Source of the DNA: Kriegella sp965368185
Lineage (GTDB): Bacteria; Bacteroidota; Bacteroidia; Flavobacteriales; Flavobacteriaceae
NCBI GenBank assembly: GCA_965368185.1
Contig: CBDULZ010000011.1
Coordinates: 1-64,000, forward strand
Direction of reading: 5' to 3'
Length of the DNA: 64,000 bases
Shown: in pieces, positions 54,508 through 62,851 of the stretch
Position numbering within the stretch: position 1 is the stretch's first letter
Layout: every line of letters begins with the position of its first letter
The notes under the pieces: generated by a model
What the model was told of the DNA's origin: nothing
The model's database searches: none
The model's input: only the letters and a program-made list of their open reading frames with translations
Translations under genes and position numbers: made by a program

Positions 54508-56088
54508 TTATTCGAGAAATTTGTCTATTTTCTGCAGATAGTTGGGCTCCATACAGTTAAAAATTTCAAAATCTTGACTTCTAACCTTTCTAATTCTGTC
54601 AAGAACACGGGGGTCCGTTATACAAATGGCTTTCTTCTCAATTCCTTTTTTTCTGGTATTGGCAGCTTTTCGGATATCGATCTTGACCGCATTACACCAT
54701 TCGTCGGTGGCGTTCTCCCCGAAAAAAATAATGGCTTTAGTACATTTTTCGAGTGAATCTTTTAAATTTTTTTCAGCTTCTGCCGTACTATTTTTTCCAT
54801 TGTTGAACGTCGGCTTTCGAACCTCCATTTTTTTTTCGGTGAAAATATAGTCATCGGTCTTTTTTGCCCATTCCGAATGTTCGTCCTTCGAGTTAAGGAG
54901 CAAAAGTAAATGCTCTGTCTGTTCTTCCATTGATGAATCTTCAGGATCAAAAGTGCACTGCTTCCCAATTGCCTGTATTAGTACTTCACTTGTTTCGCTT
55001 ATGTTTTCCGAATTTAGCATGATTATATCGTCGGGGTGTTCATCGAGATCTTTCTCGATTTTTTTGATTAGATCGCCCTGTCGTTTTTTACTTTCCTCGT
55101 CCAACGTGGTATCCGTAGCATCGAATTCCAAATAGACATAACATTTGAACTTCGAACCTTTTTTCTTGGCTTTTGCCGCGGCAATGTCGTATTGCAATTC
55201 TAAATAGGAAAGTGCTGAATCTTCAGGGGTTCTACCATATACGGCATCAAAACGATGAAAAGACAGACTACATGAATCGATTATCCTTTTGGCTTCATTT
55301 TTAAACTCGTTAAAGTTCATTTTTTCAAAAGCATCATGGTCGAATTGACCTTCATCGGGCATTATTTTGTAACTTAAATCTTTGTATTTCCGAGAAACCT
55401 CAAGTTCCTTCACCAAATCTTTCCTTTGATTTAAAAGTCGGCTAGATGTCGATGAAATGTATAGTCCAGTAAATTTCTTTTCCGTCCCGAGCGCGATATT
55501 CGCACTTTCGCTTAATTTTTCCTTCAAACTGGTTGCGAATTTTTGACATGCATCATCAAAAGCTTGCTCATTTGAGGCGTACCATTTCGGCATATGATTT
55601 TTCTTAATGTAAAAAGGAGTGTAAAGCAAAAAGTCTTCCTTGGAATTCTTTAGCTTTAAAGAAGATAGTATGGCATCGATCTCTTCGCGCTCCTCTTTAT
55701 CTTCGGTCTTTAGATCTTCAAAGGGGTAATATATTATAGGTATTATTCTGCTGAAGCCATTACGGTCTATGAGCGGGTTCTCAAGGGTCAGTTTCACGAA
55801 CTCCATAAATTCTTTGCGACACCAATGGCTTTTGAAATAGGGCGGCGACAAGATCGGGACAAAGAGTCTTGATTTTTGAAGCCCCTCAATAAATATTTTT
55901 TGTGAAGTATCACCACATACCAATTGACCATTATCCAACCAAGGTTTTAAACTAGTACCATTTACTATATTGAAATGGTTTCTTAGTCTTTTAACAAAAT
56001 GGTCTACCCATCCCTCGCCGTTTCCATCCTTTTCTTCGTTGATTACATGTGAGTAACTAATAAAGATGTCGAATTCTAGATTTTTCAT
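54508..56088 (-). CDS. TIR-domain protein with further TIR/DUF4062-like domains
   Basis: A 526-residue cytoplasmic protein. Residues 1-180 are a TIR domain: LEFDIFISYSHV, the PILSPPYFKSHWCRKEF segment with Glu93 at the position of the NADase glutamate, then IIPIIYYPFED. Residues about 205-380 resemble DUF4062-like or TIR-like folds (LYISSTSSRLLNQRKDL, FHRFDAVYGRTPEDSALSYLE). Residues about 405-525 look like a third, degenerate TIR-like domain (KAIIFFGENATDEWCNAV). There is no signal peptide. It is transcribed just before the membrane-anchored nSTAND1 ATPase, so the pair probably works as effector and sensor. NAD cleavage or signal-nucleotide production is family knowledge, not shown here. Confidence 0.85.
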   Translation of the reverse strand: MKNLEFDIFISYSHVINEEKDGNGEGWVDHFVKRLRNHFNIVNGTSLKPWLDNGQLVCGDTSQKIFIEGLQKSRLFVPILSPPYFKSHWCRKEFMEFVKLTLENPLIDRNGFSRIIPIIYYPFEDLKTEDKEEREEIDAILSSLKLKNSKEDFLLYTPFYIKKNHMPKWYASNEQAFDDACQKFATSLKEKLSESANIALGTEKKFTGLYISSTSSRLLNQRKDLVKELEVSRKYKDLSYKIMPDEGQFDHDAFEKMNFNEFKNEAKRIIDSCSLSFHRFDAVYGRTPEDSALSYLELQYDIAAAKAKKKGSKFKCYVYLEFDATDTTLDEESKKRQGDLIKKIEKDLDEHPDDIIMLNSENISETSEVLIQAIGKQCTFDPEDSSMEEQTEHLLLLLNSKDEHSEWAKKTDDYIFTEKKMEVRKPTFNNGKNSTAEAEKNLKDSLEKCTKAIIFFGENATDEWCNAVKIDIRKAANTRKKGIEKKAICITDPRVLDRIRKVRSQDFEIFNCMEPNYLQKIDKFLE

Positions 56089-56522
56089 GAGGCAACCGTT
56101 GAAATAGTATATATGCCATATGTAAAAACAACTGGCGGTATCAAAAATTCGGTTGCAAAATGATAGTTCCGTTCACCTGAACTTGACTAGGTCATCACTA
56201 CCATATTATCACGAAGGTTTGGCCTACTTCCAATTGTACTATGGTTCAATCTGTTAAACAGCTTTAAGTTACGAAATACCCTATATTTTGTGATGCAAAA
56301 TGTATAAATCGTAAGATTTTGCGTACCAATAGTTACAGAAAACAGAAAATTGAATTTTCCTTCCTAAATTAAGCTTACTGAAAAAAGTAGTATATGACTT
56401 AAATGATGAGGAATTCACGGCTATTTGTAAATTCAGCGTTGAACATCGTAATTTTAAGTCCGATATATTTCCTATAACCACTACTTTTAATAGCTTTGTA
56501 AGCTTAGAATTATCAAGACAAA
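56089..56522. other. Divergent intergenic region between the TIR gene and leuC
   Basis: About 434 bp. It contains a 12-bp imperfect palindrome at 56171-56182 (GTTCA, CC, TGAAC) that might be an operator, and a TAGCTTTG element at 56491-56498 that fits a -7 site for leuC. A minus-strand reading frame of 86 codons overlaps the leuC start but has no recognisable protein features. No leader peptide rich in Leu codons or T-box was recognised. Confidence 0.45.
56491..56498 (+). promoter_or_regulatory. Putative -7 element of the leu operon
   Basis: TAGCTTTG fits TAnnTTTG and lies 25 bp before the leuC ATG, which would give a short leader. No TTG is found at the usual upstream distance, so confidence is low. 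Confidence 0.3.
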
Positions 56523-57938
56523 ATGAGTACAAAGAAGACATTATTTGACAAAGTGTGGGATTCGCATGTGGTACACCATATCGAAAACGGGCCCGATGTA
56601 TTGTTTATCGACCGACATATGGTTCATGAAGTAACCAGCCCTGTTGCGTTTTTAGGAATTAAAAGTCGTGGCATTCGGGTGATGTATCCCGAAAAGACTT
56701 TTGCCACGGCAGACCACAATACACCAACTATCAATCAGCATTTACCTGTTGCCGACCCGCTCTCTGCCAATCAATTAAAGGCATTGGAAGAGAATTCCAC
56801 TGAGTACGGTATTTCATATTGGGGTCTCGGCCATGAAAAAAACGGTATCGTACACGTTGTAGGTCCTGAATACGGCATTACACAACCCGGGGCGACCATC
56901 GTCTGCGGGGATTCGCATACCTCTACCCATGGTGCTTTCGGAGCCATCGCTTTTGGTATCGGTACTTCTGAAGTGGAAATGGTATTGGCAACGCAATGTA
57001 TTATGCAGACCAAACCTAAGAGTATGCGTATTACCGTCAATGGAAGCCTAAGTAAGGCGGTGACTCCAAAAGACGTTGCACTTTATATTATCTCTCAATT
57101 GACTACATCAGGTGCCACAGGCTATTTTGTGGAATATGCAGGTGAAGTGTTCCGTTCTATGTCGATGGAAGGGCGAATGACCGTTTGTAACCTCAGTATT
57201 GAAATGGGTGCCCGAGGGGGAATGATAGCACCAGATGAAAAAACATTTGAATATGTCAAGGGTAGGGAATTTACTCCGGAAGGCGCAGCTTGGAACAAAG
57301 CTATGGCGTACTGGGAAACACTTACTACTGATGAAGGTGCCGAGTACGATAAGGAAGTAGTTTTTGATGCTGCCAATATTGAACCGATGATTACCTACGG
57401 TACCAATCCGGGAATGGGCATCGGAATTTCACACGGCATCCCTGCAGCGGAAGCGGTCGAAGGCGGAGTCGCTACTTATAGAAAATCTTTGCAGTATATG
57501 GATTTTCAAGAAGGCGATAGCATGATGGGCAAAAAGATAGATTTTGTTTTCCTTGGAAGTTGTACCAACGGCCGTATCGAAGATTTTAGGGCTTTTACTT
57601 CGCTTGTAAAAGGAAGACAGAAAGCGGACCACGTCACGGCATGGCTCGTTCCCGGATCGCATAAAGTGGAAGCCGCCATTAAAGATGAAGGCCTTTTGGA
57701 CATTTTGACAGATGCGGGATTTGAACTTCGCGAACCTGGGTGTTCAGCCTGTTTGGCCATGAACGACGATAAGGTGCCTGCTGGTAAATATGCGGTGAGC
57801 ACCTCGAACAGAAACTTTGAAGGAAGACAAGGTCCTGGTGCCCGAACATTGTTGGCAAGCCCTTTAGTAGCCGCTGCCGCTGCCGTAACGGGCAAAGTTA
57901 CCGACCCGCGGGAACTAATGGAGTTTGAAACGGCATAA
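56523..57938 (+). CDS. leuC: 3-isopropylmalate dehydratase large subunit
   Basis: A 471-residue aconitase-family subunit that, with LeuD, isomerises 2-isopropylmalate to 3-isopropylmalate in leucine synthesis. The three Fe-S ligands are present: Cys347 in GSCTNGR, and Cys407 and Cys410 in GCSACLAMN. HMVHEVTSPVAF and CGDSHTSTHGAFG are further conserved active-site segments. Length and motif spacing are normal. It is the first gene of a plus-strand leuC-leuD-leuA-leuB order and is divergent from the TIR/STAND cassette. Confidence 0.98.
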   Translation: MSTKKTLFDKVWDSHVVHHIENGPDVLFIDRHMVHEVTSPVAFLGIKSRGIRVMYPEKTFATADHNTPTINQHLPVADPLSANQLKALEENSTEYGISYWGLGHEKNGIVHVVGPEYGITQPGATIVCGDSHTSTHGAFGAIAFGIGTSEVEMVLATQCIMQTKPKSMRITVNGSLSKAVTPKDVALYIISQLTTSGATGYFVEYAGEVFRSMSMEGRMTVCNLSIEMGARGGMIAPDEKTFEYVKGREFTPEGAAWNKAMAYWETLTTDEGAEYDKEVVFDAANIEPMITYGTNPGMGIGISHGIPAAEAVEGGVATYRKSLQYMDFQEGDSMMGKKIDFVFLGSCTNGRIEDFRAFTSLVKGRQKADHVTAWLVPGSHKVEAAIKDEGLLDILTDAGFELREPGCSACLAMNDDKVPAGKYAVSTSNRNFEGRQGPGARTLLASPLVAAAAAVTGKVTDPRELMEFETA

Positions 57939-58046
57939 ATAGAATGGTCTTTACGAATGCAACACAGCAAACTGAAATTATCCAAAAAATTTTAAACAGA
58001 TTGCCTATTTCATTCGCAGTGACAAATAACGAACAAATACAAAAAA

Positions 58047-58643
58047 ATGGCTTACGATAAATTTAATATACTTACAAGCAGCGCTGTTCCCCTCCCGATC
58101 GAAAATGTGGATACCGATCAAATCATTCCGGCACGCTTTTTAAAAGCTACGGAACGTAAAGGGTTCGGCGACAATTTATTTCGGGATTGGCGTTATAATG
58201 CCGACAACACGCCCAAAGAAAACTTTGTACTTAACAACCCCATCTATAATGGTAAAATTTTAGTAGGAGGCAAAAACTTCGGTTCGGGTTCCTCCCGTGA
58301 GCACGCGGCTTGGGCTGTTTATGATTATGGGTTCCGTTGTGTCGTCTCCAGCTTTTTTGCCGATATCTTTCGAAATAACTGTTTGAACATTGGTGTATTA
58401 CCGGTTCAGGTGAGTCCCGCATTTTTAGATCAAATCTTCAAGGCCATAGAGACGAATCCCAACACCCAATTGGAAATCAGTCTACCGAAACAGACTATTA
58501 CCATTAAGGCCACCGGTGAACAGGAAAGTTTTGACATCAACGACTACAAAAAATCGAATATGTTGAACGGATTTGATGATATTGACTACTTGTTGAACAT
58601 CAAAGAAAATATTCGGGAATTCGCAGAAGACAGACCACTGTAA
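58047..58643 (+). CDS. leuD: 3-isopropylmalate dehydratase small subunit
   Basis: A 198-residue swivel-domain partner of LeuC. It shows the typical VDTDQIIPARFLK near residue 20, NFGSGSSREHAAWAVYDYGF in the middle (the substrate-binding loop), and FRNNCLNIGVLPV. The length matches bacterial LeuD. It lies 108 bp after leuC, with no clear hairpin in the gap, and is followed by a gap that contains a strong stem-loop. Confidence 0.98.
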   Translation: MAYDKFNILTSSAVPLPIENVDTDQIIPARFLKATERKGFGDNLFRDWRYNADNTPKENFVLNNPIYNGKILVGGKNFGSGSSREHAAWAVYDYGFRCVVSSFFADIFRNNCLNIGVLPVQVSPAFLDQIFKAIETNPNTQLEISLPKQTITIKATGEQESFDINDYKKSNMLNGFDDIDYLLNIKENIREFAEDRPL

Positions 58644-58664
58644 AAACGTAATTGCGAACGAAGT

Positions 58665-58711
58665 GCGGCAATATGTTTAAACCCTACACTAAAGCTTAAA
58701 CGAATTGCCGC
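58665..58711 (+). repeat. Long inverted repeat (stem-loop) between leuD and leuA
   Basis: The arms 58665-58680 and 58696-58711 pair over 16 positions with one mismatch and one G-T wobble, around a 15-nt loop. The outer part is GCGGCAAT with ATTGCCGC. It is not followed by a T-run on the plus strand, so it looks more like an mRNA processing or stability element than an intrinsic terminator. Confidence 0.7.
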
Positions 58712-58762
58712 GTCAAAAGTTTTCATTGGAATCTAATTCCCTGCAAAGACGAATATAAAAAA

Positions 58763-60277
58763 ATGAAACGAACCATCGAAATCATGGATACCACCCTGCG
58801 TGATGGGGAACAGACCTCAGGGGTATCCTTTTCCGCTTCTGAAAAGTTGACACTGGCCAAATTGTTACTTGATGAATTACAAGTGGATCGAATAGAGGTA
58901 GCATCAGCTCGGGTTTCGGAAGGAGAACTGGAGGCAGTGCAGCAAATTACCGATTGGGCGGCTTCGCAAAATTACTTGGACCGTATTGAGGTATTGACGT
59001 TTGTCGACCGAGGGGTCTCTTTGGAATGGATGCAAAATGCGGGTGCCAAAGTTCAAAATCTATTGACCAAGGGTTCTTTGAACCATTTGACCCATCAACT
59101 CAAACAAACACCTGAACAACATTTCACGGCTATCGAAAAAAATGTTGCTCAAGCCAAAAGCTTAGGTTTCACGACCAATGTATATTTAGAGGATTGGAGC
59201 AATGGAATGCGCAATTCAAAGGAATATGTATTTCAGTTTTTAGACTTTTTGACCGCGCAGCCGGTAAAACGCATTCTCTTACCAGACACCTTAGGTGTTT
59301 TGACCCATACTGAAACTCATGAATTTCTGGTCGAAATTATTGAAAGATATCCGAACAGCCATTTTGATTTTCACGGCCATAATGATTATGATTTGAGTGT
59401 GGCCAATGTCATGGAAGCCATAAAGGCTGGTTGTCATGGGTTACATTTGACGGTAAATGGTATGGGCGAACGGGCAGGTAACGCCCCATTGGCAAGTGTT
59501 GTAGCCGTAATTAACGACTTTCATCCAGATATAAAAATTGGCGTAAAGGAAACTGCACTCTATAAAGTCAGCAAATTGGTCTCTGCTTTTACAGGCTTCG
59601 GAATCCCTGCGAACAAGCCTATCGTTGGAGATAACGTTTTTACACAAACAGCTGGTATACATGCAGATGGAGACAGTAAAAAGAATCTTTACTTTAACGA
59701 CTTGCTACCCGAGCGATTTGGCCGTAAACGAAAATACGCTTTAGGAAAAACTTCTGGAAAAGCCAATATCCAAAAGAATCTTCAGGAACTCGGTCTGACC
59801 CTGAACGACGAGGAAATTAAAAAAGTAACACAGCGCATCATAGAGTTGGGCGATAAAAAGGAGCGGGTCACAAAAGAAGACCTTCCTTATATCATTTCTG
59901 ACGTCTTGGATACGGTTGCCAAACAACAACGTGTATTTGTCAAGTCGTATGTGCTGACCCATGCCAAGGGACTAAAACCTTCCACGGCCGTAGCCATTGA
60001 AATCGACGGGGAACTCCATGAAGAACACGCCCAGGGAGACGGACAATATGATGCCTTTATGAATGCCCTTCGCCGTGTATATAAAAACAAAAAGAAGCCA
60101 TTTCCCAAACTTACCGATTATGCGGTGAGAATACCTCCCGGAAGTAACTCCGATGCCTTGTGTGAGACCATTATCACTTGGGAACACGAAGGCAAAGAAT
60201 TTATCACCCGTGGGCTGGATTCCGACCAAACCGTTTCGGCAATCAAAGCCACGGAAAAAATGTTGAATATCATATAA
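58763..60277 (+). CDS. leuA: 2-isopropylmalate synthase-type enzyme with regulatory domain
   Basis: A 504-residue HMGL-like acyltransferase that condenses acetyl-CoA with 2-ketoisovalerate in the first committed step of leucine synthesis. The catalytic barrel begins MDTTLRDGEQTSGVSFS (from residue 8) with metal ligands in FDFHGHNDYDLS (His204, His206) and GMGERAGNAPL. A linker region and a C-terminal LeuA dimer/allosteric domain (about 385-504) follow. Leucine feedback is expected from that domain. Citramalate synthase is the main alternative in this family; placement between leuD and leuB favours isopropylmalate synthase. Confidence 0.9.
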   Translation: MKRTIEIMDTTLRDGEQTSGVSFSASEKLTLAKLLLDELQVDRIEVASARVSEGELEAVQQITDWAASQNYLDRIEVLTFVDRGVSLEWMQNAGAKVQNLLTKGSLNHLTHQLKQTPEQHFTAIEKNVAQAKSLGFTTNVYLEDWSNGMRNSKEYVFQFLDFLTAQPVKRILLPDTLGVLTHTETHEFLVEIIERYPNSHFDFHGHNDYDLSVANVMEAIKAGCHGLHLTVNGMGERAGNAPLASVVAVINDFHPDIKIGVKETALYKVSKLVSAFTGFGIPANKPIVGDNVFTQTAGIHADGDSKKNLYFNDLLPERFGRKRKYALGKTSGKANIQKNLQELGLTLNDEEIKKVTQRIIELGDKKERVTKEDLPYIISDVLDTVAKQQRVFVKSYVLTHAKGLKPSTAVAIEIDGELHEEHAQGDGQYDAFMNALRRVYKNKKKPFPKLTDYAVRIPPGSNSDALCETIITWEHEGKEFITRGLDSDQTVSAIKATEKMLNII

Positions 60278-60298
60278 CCTAAATAGAAACACTAGTAC

Positions 60299-61354
60299 AT
60301 GAAACTGAATATAGCCCTTTTAGCCGGAGATGGTATAGGCCCCGAAGTTATTGATCAAGCTGTAAAAGTATCGAATGCGATTGCTGAAAAATTCAACCAC
60401 GAAATAAGTTGGACACCCGCCTTGACGGGTGCTGCGGCCATTGATGCCGTCGGGGAACCTTACCCTGACGAAACCCATGAAGTATGTGCCAATGCCGACG
60501 CTGTTTTGTTCGGTGCCATTGGCCACCCTCGTTTCGACAATGACCCCTCGGCAAAAGTACGGCCAGAACAAGGTTTGTTGAAAATGCGTCAAAAATTAGG
60601 TCTTTTTGCAAACGTACGACCCACCTTTACTTTTCCTTCGCTTATTGACAAATCACCCTTGAAACGTGAACGTATCGAGGGAACTGATTTGATTATCCTT
60701 AGAGAACTTACCGGAGGTATTTATTTCGGGGAACGCGGAAGAAAAGACGATGGCAACACCGCCTTTGACACGATGACCTACCAACGTTTTGAAATAGAAC
60801 GATTGGCTAAAAAAGGCTTTGAAATGGCCTTAAAACGTTCCAAAAAATTATGCTGTGTCGATAAGGCCAATGTTTTGGAATCTTCACGTTTATGGCGTGA
60901 AACCGTTCAGGCAATGGAAAAGGACTATCCGGAGGTAGAAGTTTCGTATGAATTTATCGATGCCGTTGCCATGCGTTTGGTGCAATGGCCGAAAGATTAT
61001 GATGTGATCATCACCGCAAACCTTTTTGGTGACATTCTTACCGATGAAGCCTCTGTAATCTCCGGGTCTATGGGCTTGATGCCCTCTTCTTCCGTAGGAA
61101 GCAAGGTGTCTTTATACGAGCCCATTCACGGTTCTTATCCCCAAGCTGCTGGTAAAGATATTGCCAACCCATTGGCTACTGTCTTATCGGCCGCTATGCT
61201 CTTTGAAGATTTAAATCTTAACGAAGAAGCCCAAGCGATACGTGACGTTGTCAACAAATCATTATCAGAAGGTATTGTAACCGAAGATTTGGCCGAAGGT
61301 GGAAAAGCCTATAAAACCAGTGAAGTCGGCGATTGGTTAGCTAAAAATATTTAA
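60299..61354 (+). CDS. leuB: 3-isopropylmalate dehydrogenase
   Basis: A 351-residue NAD-dependent decarboxylating dehydrogenase, the third leucine-pathway enzyme. Diagnostic segments are IALLAGDGIGPEV at the N terminus, LRELTGGIYFGERG, the DKANVLESSRLWR active-site strand, ITANLFGDILTDEAS with the metal-binding Asp residues, and PIHGSYPQAAGKDIANP. It starts 21 bp after leuA and ends the operon just before a strong terminator. Confidence 0.97.
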   Translation: MKLNIALLAGDGIGPEVIDQAVKVSNAIAEKFNHEISWTPALTGAAAIDAVGEPYPDETHEVCANADAVLFGAIGHPRFDNDPSAKVRPEQGLLKMRQKLGLFANVRPTFTFPSLIDKSPLKRERIEGTDLIILRELTGGIYFGERGRKDDGNTAFDTMTYQRFEIERLAKKGFEMALKRSKKLCCVDKANVLESSRLWRETVQAMEKDYPEVEVSYEFIDAVAMRLVQWPKDYDVIITANLFGDILTDEASVISGSMGLMPSSSVGSKVSLYEPIHGSYPQAAGKDIANPLATVLSAAMLFEDLNLNEEAQAIRDVVNKSLSEGIVTEDLAEGGKAYKTSEVGDWLAKNI

Positions 61355-61372
61355 TTCATATCTTGAAAAATA

Positions 61373-61409
61373 AAAACCCCGAAACTCGTTTAGACGGTTC
61401 CGGGGTTTT
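61373..61409. terminator. Bidirectional intrinsic terminator
   Basis: A 9-bp perfect stem of AAAACCCCG with CGGGGTTTT (61373-61381 and 61401-61409) lies between the convergent leuB and MFS genes. Because the arms begin with A and end with T, it can act in both directions. Confidence 0.9.
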
Positions 61410-61430
61410 ACCATTGAGTTAGTAATTCGA

Positions 61431-62633
61431 TTATCTGCCGCTAAGGGCCATTTTCCCTCTTTTAACAGTACGGCTTTTGCGCATAATGATTACCGATACC
61501 GACATAACCACACCTAGTCCAGCCAAAACAGCCCCAACAAGTCCCGCTGAAGTATAGCCATATCCCAAAGCGATTGGTAATCCTGCAAGATATGCCCCGG
61601 AGGCATTGCCCATATTGAATGCACTTTGATTCATAGAGGAAGCCAACATCTCGGATCCCTTTGAAGTATTGATAATGGCCATTTGAATGGGAGTGGCAAC
61701 ACTAAAGGAAACCATTCCGATGATAAAAGTCAATACCAATATGGCATTCGGGTCAGAAGCAACGAAAGCGTTGATTAGCAATACAACTACCATCACGGAC
61801 AAACTTATCGCTACAGCCTTTAAAGGATAGAACAATTCCGCCATTTTGGCTCCGATAAAGTTGCCTAACACCATGCCCAAGCCCGCAATAATCATAGCGT
61901 AGCCTACAACATTATCAGAATGTCCTGCCACCTTGGTAATTAAGGGGGCAATATAGCTGTACCACGCAAAGAACCCTCCAGTACCTATGGTCGTCAGCAA
62001 AATAAGTATCCAAAGTTCCATATTCTTAAGTCCTTGGGTTTCCTTTGAATTTGTCTTAGGAGGTTCGGGTTCGAAACGGGGCATCCAAAAATAGATGCTG
62101 GCCATAGTAATAAGGCCGACCACCCCGACCATCAAAAATGAAATATTCCATCCAAAATGATGTCCTAAATACGTTCCTAGGGGTACGCCGATAACATTGG
62201 CCACGGTCAATCCTGCAAACATGGTCGAAATGGCCTGGGCAGCTTTACCAGGTTTTGCCAGTTTTCCGGCTACAACTGCCCCAATTCCAAAAAAGGCACC
62301 ATGAGGTAATCCTGAGAGGAATCTATAAAAGAGCAAACTAGCATAACTATCGGCAAAAGCAGATAAAGTATTGAAGATGGTAAACCAGACCATTAAATAG
62401 AGTAGCACTTTCTCTGCAGTCCATTTGCCTGCGATTTGAGTGAATAAAGGTGCACCGACTACAACACCCAAGGCATATGCCGCAATAAAGTGGCCTGCTT
62501 GGGGAATGCTTATTTGGAGTCCTGATGCAACATCGGGCAATATGCCCATGATCACGAACTCTGTAAGCCCAATACCAAACCCTCCAAGGGCTAAAGCAAC
62601 TAAGGCTTTCTTACTAGATGTTTTTAGTTTCAT
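61431..62633 (-). CDS. MFS transporter, AraJ-like DHA1 exporter
   Basis: A 400-residue inner-membrane protein with about 12 hydrophobic segments. It begins with LALGGFGIGLTEFVIMGILP and carries the motif-C-like SGLPHGAFFGIGAVVAG and VANVIGVPLGTYLG, all typical of the AraJ/YdhP group of small-molecule or drug exporters. The polar central loop (about residues 188-205, EPEPPKTNSKETQG) separates two six-helix halves. It stands alone, convergent with leuB and downstream of the sulfatase unit, from which a terminator separates it. Substrate unknown. Confidence 0.92.
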   Translation of the reverse strand: MKLKTSSKKALVALALGGFGIGLTEFVIMGILPDVASGLQISIPQAGHFIAAYALGVVVGAPLFTQIAGKWTAEKVLLYLMVWFTIFNTLSAFADSYASLLFYRFLSGLPHGAFFGIGAVVAGKLAKPGKAAQAISTMFAGLTVANVIGVPLGTYLGHHFGWNISFLMVGVVGLITMASIYFWMPRFEPEPPKTNSKETQGLKNMELWILILLTTIGTGGFFAWYSYIAPLITKVAGHSDNVVGYAMIIAGLGMVLGNFIGAKMAELFYPLKAVAISLSVMVVVLLINAFVASDPNAILVLTFIIGMVSFSVATPIQMAIINTSKGSEMLASSMNQSAFNMGNASGAYLAGLPIALGYGYTSAGLVGAVLAGLGVVMSVSVIIMRKSRTVKRGKMALSGR

Positions 62634-62663
62634 AACGAATATTATTAAGGTTAAACTTTTAAA

Positions 62664-62681
62664 AAAGAGTTGGGGCTCTTT
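62664..62681 (-). terminator. Intrinsic terminator after the sulfatase gene
   Basis: On the minus strand AAAGAG, a 6-nt loop and CTCTTT form a short stem whose descending arm runs straight into further T residues. It lies about 170 bp after the sulfatase stop and before the MFS start. Confidence 0.6.
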
Positions 62682-62851
62682 AAATTCAAAAACAATTATA
62701 ATTATTGGGCAAAGTTAGAACGGACTTTTTCGATTATGATATGTACTATTATCCAATATCTATGGGATATTACCTTGCATTTTTCTTAAATAGTGTTAAG
62801 AAAGGTAAATTTCTATATAATATTAACAGGGAGGGGTATCTATCCTATCAA

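Noticed and set aside
56281..56541. Minus-strand reading frame of 86 codons between the TIR gene and leuC
   Set aside because: It overlaps the leuC start, has no recognisable domain or signal, and its composition looks like A+T-rich intergenic DNA.
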